Part shown: positions 15,842-19,896 of the stretch, in pieces
How positions within the stretch are numbered: the first letter of the stretch is position 1
Layout of the letters: every line of letters starts with the position of its first letter
Source: CAWFKW01 sp964568655
GTDB lineage: Bacteria > Bacteroidota > Ignavibacteria > Tepidaquicellales > OLB5
Direction: 5' to 3'
DNA: 19,896 nt
NCBI GenBank assembly: GCA_964568655.1
Contig: CAZMRG010000055.1
Location: forward strand, 1 to 19,896
Translations under genes and position numbers: made by a program
The notes under the pieces: model-generated
What the model was told of the DNA's origin: nothing
Seen by the model: the letters and a program-made list of their open reading frames with translations, nothing else
Databases searched by the model: none

Positions 15842-17977
15842 TTATTTGATCAACACCATTTTTTTTGTTTGAACAAAATCACCCGCCTCTAACTGATAAA
15901 AATAAACTCCTGACGGATAATTTGCCGCATCCCAATCAACAGAATAACTTCCCGGCTGCATTTGTTGGTTAACCAGCGTTGCAACTTCGCTTCCCAAAAC
16001 ATCATATATCTTTAATTGTACGTCAAAGGCATGCCTTTGACGTACTGCAGGTAAATCAAATTTAATTTTAGTAGCCGGGTTAAATGGATTGGGATAATTT
16101 TGAGAGAGAGAAAAACTTCCCGGCGCTTCATTAGAAATTTTATTTATCCCCAATATTTCAGACAAATTTCTTTTCCAAACTCCATAATATGGTATCCCAA
16201 CATAGATATAGGAGCCGTTGATATCAATACAGCTTATTGTAGAAGCTGCAGGCAAACCATCGCTCACATTTGTCCAGATTGCCCCGTTATTAGTACTTAA
16301 AAAAATCCCGCTTTGATACAACCCTGCCAATATATTGTTCCCCACAACTCCAAAAGACTCTGCGTAACTTGGAAAAGGAAGTCCATTATTTACAGGATTC
16401 CAATTCGAGCCATTATTCGTGCTTATGTAAACGCCGCTTGACACAGATCCTGCAAAAATATTTGCGCCGCAAAAAGTCAAAGTGGATATAGATGACGCGG
16501 GGAAGCCGTTGTTAATTGAAGTCCAGTTTACGCCGTCGTTCGTACTTAAGTAAATGCCCTCGGTTGTTTGACATGCAAAAATATTTGTTCCATCTGTCGC
16601 AATATCAGTATACCCGTATCCATATGGAAGTCCGCTGTTAACAGGCGTCCAACTTGATCCTTTATTTGAGCTTGAATACACGCCAAAATAGTAAGTTCCG
16701 GCCAATATATTATTTCCCTTTTGCACAAAACGATATATAGAGGTTTCGCCAGGGAACCCATTGTTAATTGCAACCCAGTTTAATCCGTTATCAGAGCTTA
16801 AAAAGGCGCCGGCTCCTCCCTGAAAAACATGAGTACCCGCAAAAATATCATTCCCATTTACAAAGATGGCAGAAATATCATTTAGAACGGAAATATTATT
16901 ATTCAATAAATTCCAGTTTTCACCATAATCCGATGTGGAAAAAATTCTGGCGTTTGCTGAGCCCGCAAGAAGATTTGGCCCTTTATTTTCCAAACAAAAT
17001 ATGGATTGATTGATGGGAATCCCATAATTTGCAGCGCTCCAGTTGCTCCCGTAGTTAGAGCTTCTGTATATACCGTATGAAATTGTACCTGTAAAGATAC
17101 CGGATGCTGATACCGCGAAACACGTTATGCCGGCAGCAGGAAGTCCCGTATTTACATAGTTCCAGCTTTGTCCATTATCAGAGCTTTTGTAAATACCGCT
17201 ATACTGAGTACCTGCAAATACATTATTTCCTGAGATTTCCAACGTATTAATAATGGACGAAGGGTTTATTCCGTTGTTCACTGCAATCCAACTTCCGCCG
17301 TGGTTGACGCTTAAGTAAATTCCTGAACTTCCAGTCCCTGCAAAGATGCTGTTTCCGTTTATTATCATCGAAGATATTGCATCATTTACAGGAAGCCCAT
17401 TATTAACAACCGACCAGTTCTGTCCGTTATTCGTTGATATGTAAACCCCCTGATTATCGGTCGACGCTAAAATGTTTGTTCCGTCTATTGCTATGGTATG
17501 AATAGTTCCTGAAATCCCATTATTTACGCTAGCCCAGCTATTTCCATTATCAGTACTTAAAAATATCCCATTTAGAAATGTACCAGCGAAAATATTTATA
17601 CCGCTAACCGCGAAACATTTTACTGTAGTTGATGCCGGTATTCCGTAGTTTGCGGCAAGCCAATTTAAACCGCTGTTCGTACTTTTGTATACGCCATAAC
17701 TTGAGGTTCCGGCAAGTATAACGGAACCGTTTACTGCAAATGAACTTATGTTGCAGGAACTTGGAATTCCGTTATTACGGGGGCTCCAGGTGGAACCATT
17801 ATTGGAGCTAAAATATATACATCCATACAATGACCCAGCATAAATATTTGAACCGCTAACGCCTAAACTATATATGTTTGGAACCGGTATCATTCCGTTT
17901 GAAGCAGGCGCCCATTGCGAAAAGTTTGGAACAGGGAATAATATAATAACAACAAGAACCAACGTAGTTTTCAGCAT
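15842..17977 (-). CDS. Gene 11: secreted Asp-box propeller protein with T9SS sorting domain (type C)
   Basis: 711 aa from ATG at 17977, chosen because MLKTTLVLVVIILFPVPNFSQ is the signal peptide expected from the paralogues, with a purine-rich GGTGGA a few bases upstream. An in-frame ATG at 18115 would add 46 residues and has a better Shine-Dalgarno (GGAGG, 18120-18124), so the true start is open. The passenger has about 13 repeats of FAGT-x-x-x-GIY-x-S-x-NNG-x-x-W-x-x-(V/A)NNG(I/L)P, then the linker GVWKRNLSEILGI shared with gene 7. The sorting domain is about 624-711. Site A carries a perfect 28-bp palindrome (16018-16045) encoding VRQRHAFDV; site B is bare (EAGDFVQTKK). YDVLGSE replaces the usual YDVLGRE. 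It is the first gene of the minus-strand array. Confidence 0.87.
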   Translation of the reverse strand: MLKTTLVLVVIILFPVPNFSQWAPASNGMIPVPNIYSLGVSGSNIYAGSLYGCIYFSSNNGSTWSPRNNGIPSSCNISSFAVNGSVILAGTSSYGVYKSTNSGLNWLAANYGIPASTTVKCFAVSGINIFAGTFLNGIFLSTDNGNSWASVNNGISGTIHTIAIDGTNILASTDNQGVYISTNNGQNWSVVNNGLPVNDAISSMIINGNSIFAGTGSSGIYLSVNHGGSWIAVNNGINPSSIINTLEISGNNVFAGTQYSGIYKSSDNGQSWNYVNTGLPAAGITCFAVSASGIFTGTISYGIYRSSNYGSNWSAANYGIPINQSIFCLENKGPNLLAGSANARIFSTSDYGENWNLLNNNISVLNDISAIFVNGNDIFAGTHVFQGGAGAFLSSDNGLNWVAINNGFPGETSIYRFVQKGNNILAGTYYFGVYSSSNKGSSWTPVNSGLPYGYGYTDIATDGTNIFACQTTEGIYLSTNDGVNWTSINNGFPASSISTLTFCGANIFAGSVSSGVYISTNNGSNWNPVNNGLPFPSYAESFGVVGNNILAGLYQSGIFLSTNNGAIWTNVSDGLPAASTISCIDINGSYIYVGIPYYGVWKRNLSEILGINKISNEAPGSFSLSQNYPNPFNPATKIKFDLPAVRQRHAFDVQLKIYDVLGSEVATLVNQQMQPGSYSVDWDAANYPSGVYFYQLEAGDFVQTKKMVLIK
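16018..16045. repeat. Perfect 28-bp palindrome, site A of gene 11
   Basis: Arms of 14 bp, GTACGTCAAAGGCA and its exact reverse complement. Encodes VRQRHAFDV in the same codon phase as the gene 9 element but with unrelated sequence. Confidence 0.93.
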
Positions 17978-18119
17978 AAATCCACCATTGAGTATATTTA
18001 AATAAAATGAATTGGTTATTTTGAAATTCAATAAATGAAGTAACAACAAAAAACAACTATAGATATTCTTTGAATTGAAATGAAGCGGAAAGCGGATAGA
18101 TTTTCGGGATTTCATATGT

Positions 18120-18124
18120 CCTCC
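18120..18124 (-). promoter_or_regulatory. Shine-Dalgarno GGAGG before the upstream start of gene 11
   Basis: On the minus strand GGAGG is followed by ACAT and then ATG at 18115. It supports initiation there, either for a 46-residue N-terminal extension of gene 11 or for a leader. Confidence 0.4.
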
Positions 18125-18174
18125 ATTCCCGATAAAAGGTTATGTAAAAATAACATATTAGATCAGTTTTTCAA

Positions 18175-18188
18175 ATGATATTTATCAT
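18175..18188. promoter_or_regulatory. Inverted repeat in the divergent intergenic region
   Basis: ATGATA-TT-TATCAT, a 6-2-6 inverted repeat between the two divergent genes. It could be an operator, but AT-rich repeats of this size can arise by chance. Nothing else stands out in 18116-18277 apart from the candidate promoter and the two Shine-Dalgarno sequences. Confidence 0.2.
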
Positions 18189-18214
18189 GGTTGCTTATTT
18201 TTTTAAAAATTGAT

Positions 18215-18272
18215 ATTGGTTAGGAATTGCATTATTTTTGTTAAATTTGACAATTTTCCCAAATCCCCGGAG
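18215..18272 (+). promoter_or_regulatory. Candidate promoter and ribosome binding site of the symporter gene
   Basis: TAAATTTG at 18242-18249 fits the TAnnTTTG -7 box described for Bacteroidota, with a weak ATTG 23 bp upstream (18215-18218) as a possible -33 box. The box lies within an imperfect 16-bp inverted repeat (18238-18253, arms TTGT..ACAA). GGAG at 18269-18272 is a clear Shine-Dalgarno. Whether this lineage uses the Bacteroidota promoter type is assumed. Confidence 0.35.
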
Positions 18273-18277
18273 CGTGT

Positions 18278-19896
18278 ATGCAAACTATAGACTGGTCAAT
18301 TGTTGTAGCTTACTTCATTATCAATTTCGGAATTGCCCTTTATTATTACAAAAAATCTAGCGGAAATACTGAAAACTTCTTCCTTTCAGGAAGAAAACTA
18401 ACATGGTGGCTGGCCGGACTTTCGATGGTCGCAACTACTTTTGCTGCGGATACTCCACTTGCCGTTACAGAACTTGTCGGCAAAAACGGTATCGCGGGCA
18501 ACTGGCTCTGGTGGAACATGATGATCGGCGGCATGCTTACGGTGTTCTTCTTTGCGCGCTTGTGGCGCAGGGCAAATATTCTCACCGACGTTGAATTCAT
18601 TGAGCTCAGATATTCAGGCAAAGCTGCATCATTCCTGCGCGGATTCAAAGCGGTTTATCTTGGCTTGTTCATGAATTGTATTATTATGGGCTGGGTTAAT
18701 CTAGCGCTTGGAAAAATATTAAAAGGCATGTTCCCCGGAAGCATTAACGACACAAATGTTTTATTCTATATATTCGGCGTGATGGCTTTCACAGCATTTA
18801 TATCAGCAATATCCGGTTTGTGGGGCGTGGCTGTATCGGATGCATTTCAGTTTGTTATTAAAATGACAGGTTGTATCTTGCTTGCAGTTATTGTTATCAA
18901 TTCAGATAAGATCGGCGGTATCTCAGGATTAACAGCACAGTTACCTGACTGGGCTTTAAGATTCACCCCGCAAATTGGCGGAGATACGGGAACTTCTACT
19001 GGCGCCGGCGGGATTTTAATGATGACGGTATCTACATTTTTGGCTTTTATAGGAATTCAATGGTGGGCTAGCTGGTATCCAGGCGCAGAACCAGGTGGCG
19101 GCGGTTATATTGCGCAAAGAATGATGTCCGCCAAAGACGAGAAAAACTCACTACTTGNNNNNNNNNNCAACGTTATTCTTTCAAATAGCCCACTATTGTT
19201 TACGTCCGTGGCCATGGATACTTGTCGGTTTAAGCTCTATTATCCTCTACCCGCAGCTGCCGATGGCTGATAAAGGACTTGGCTTTGTAAAAGCTATGAA
19301 CGACTTCCTTCCTCCCGGTTTAAAAGGCCTCCTTCTCGCTGCATTCTTCGCTGCATCCATGTCAACCATCGCAACGCATCTGAATTGGGGAACATCATAT
19401 TTCATAAACGATTTTTACAAACGCTTCCTCAAGCCAAATAAATCTGACGGACATTACGTTACTGTATCCAGACTGATGACAATTATCTTAATGTTTGCTG
19501 CCGTTGGTATTACTTTATTTATGACCACAATTTCAGGCGTGTGGGCATTTGTTATCGAGTGCGGCGCAGGACTTGGTTTAGTGTTAATCCTCCGCTGGTT
19601 TTGGTGGAGAATAAACGCTATTACAGAAATTGTAGCTACTATCACACCATTTGTTGTGTACGGAGTTTTGTATTTCGGTAAATTTGATATCGCATTCCCG
19701 CAGACTTTATATGTAATAGTGCCGATCACAACCGTTGCATGGCTTATAACTATGCTTGTCACTAAGCCTGTTGAAGAAGCTAAGCTTTCTTCATTCTATA
19801 AGCGCGTTCACCCGGGCGGAATTGGCTGGAAGTCATATGCCGTTAAGCATCCCGAAGTGAAACCGGATTCAGGATACATAATTTTATTCTTTGACT
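18278..19896 (+). CDS. Sodium:solute symporter family protein, 3' truncated by window end, interrupted by a 10-N gap
   Basis: A membrane transporter of the SSS (SLC5-like) family, coupling Na+ to uptake of an unidentified solute. Before the gap (293 codons): TM1 DWSIVVAYFIINFGIALYYY, the FFLSGRKLTWW signature (34-44), GLSMVATTFAADTPLAVTEL (Na+/substrate helix), then a run of further membrane helices ending ISAKDEKNSLL-type sequence. After the gap, frame 19170 onward reads TLFFQIAHYCLRPWPWILVG, then AAFFAASMSTIATHLN, the conserved helix carrying Na+-site Ser/Thr residues. Dropping the ten Ns gives CTT-GCA-ACG, that is LL-A-TLFF, in frame and matching family expectation. At least 536 residues are visible; the last helices lie beyond 19896. 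A GGAG Shine-Dalgarno (18269-18272) sits 5 nt before the ATG. It is divergent from the cargo array and probably unrelated to it. Confidence 0.93.
19158..19167. other. Assembly gap (10 N) inside the symporter gene
   Basis: Ten consecutive Ns. The base before (19157, G) is the first base of a codon; joining it to the CA that follows the Ns gives GCA (Ala) and a continuous symporter frame. Kept at 10 bases, the gap shifts the frame and produces a false early stop at 19270. Confidence 0.97.

Noticed and set aside
1..17977. CRISPR array suggested by many short palindromes
   Set aside because: The palindromes differ in sequence, are spaced by whole genes, lie in coding frames, and no cas gene is present.
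18278..19270. A complete 330-aa symporter ending at 19270
   Set aside because: That stop is reached only by reading through the 10 Ns in the wrong frame; the true frame resumes at 19170 and runs to the window end.

Overview
The window looks like a piece of a metagenome-assembled genome (it holds a 10-N scaffold gap) from the class Ignavibacteria or a close relative in the Bacteroidota/Chlorobiota group. The evidence is the C-terminal domain shared by every minus-strand gene. Its blocks (QNYPNPFNPST, IYDVLGREVATLV, QPGSYSVDWDAS, SGVYFYKL, KKMVLIK) form the type A sorting domain of type IX secretion system (T9SS) cargo in the style typical of that lineage. DNA composition is AT-rich. This placement is inferred from motif style, not from a marker gene.

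Layout. Bases 1-18115 hold an unbroken minus-strand array of eleven secreted T9SS cargo paralogues, numbered here 11 to 1 in transcription order. Each has a signal peptide, a variable passenger and the same roughly 80-100 residue sorting domain. There are three passenger types. Type A (genes 9, 5, 4, 2, 1; about 305-332 aa) is an unnamed Cys-containing domain beginning PL-x-VGN-x-W and ending LLGC-x-I-x-G-x-x-x-GDTS. Type B (genes 10, 8, 6, 3; about 700-735 aa) is a Ycf48/BNR-like propeller built of TTNGG-x-x-W repeats. Type C (genes 11, 7; about 690-710 aa) is a propeller built of AGT...GVY-x-STN-x-G-x-x-W repeats. Three A/B pairs overlap by ATGA (9/8, 6/5, 4/3), which suggests coupled translation. 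A hairpin terminator after gene 5 probably divides the array into two transcripts. Gene 2 has a TAG in place of a conserved Trp codon. At 18278 a divergent plus-strand gene encodes a sodium:solute symporter that runs off the window. It is interrupted by the 10-N gap, and deleting the Ns restores the frame exactly.

Most unusual feature. The sorting domains carry in-frame insertions at two fixed loops: site A, between the IKFxx and KLxIYDVLG strands, and site B, between YFYKL and QTKKMVLIK. The inserts are perfect or near-perfect DNA palindromes (at least five unrelated families) or tandem heptanucleotide repeats. The same palindrome appears in unrelated passenger types, and different palindromes occupy the same loop. 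This looks like a coding-sequence docking site for small palindromic and heptamer repeats, spread further by recombination between sorting domains. No T9SS machinery, RNA gene, CRISPR array or transposase is visible.
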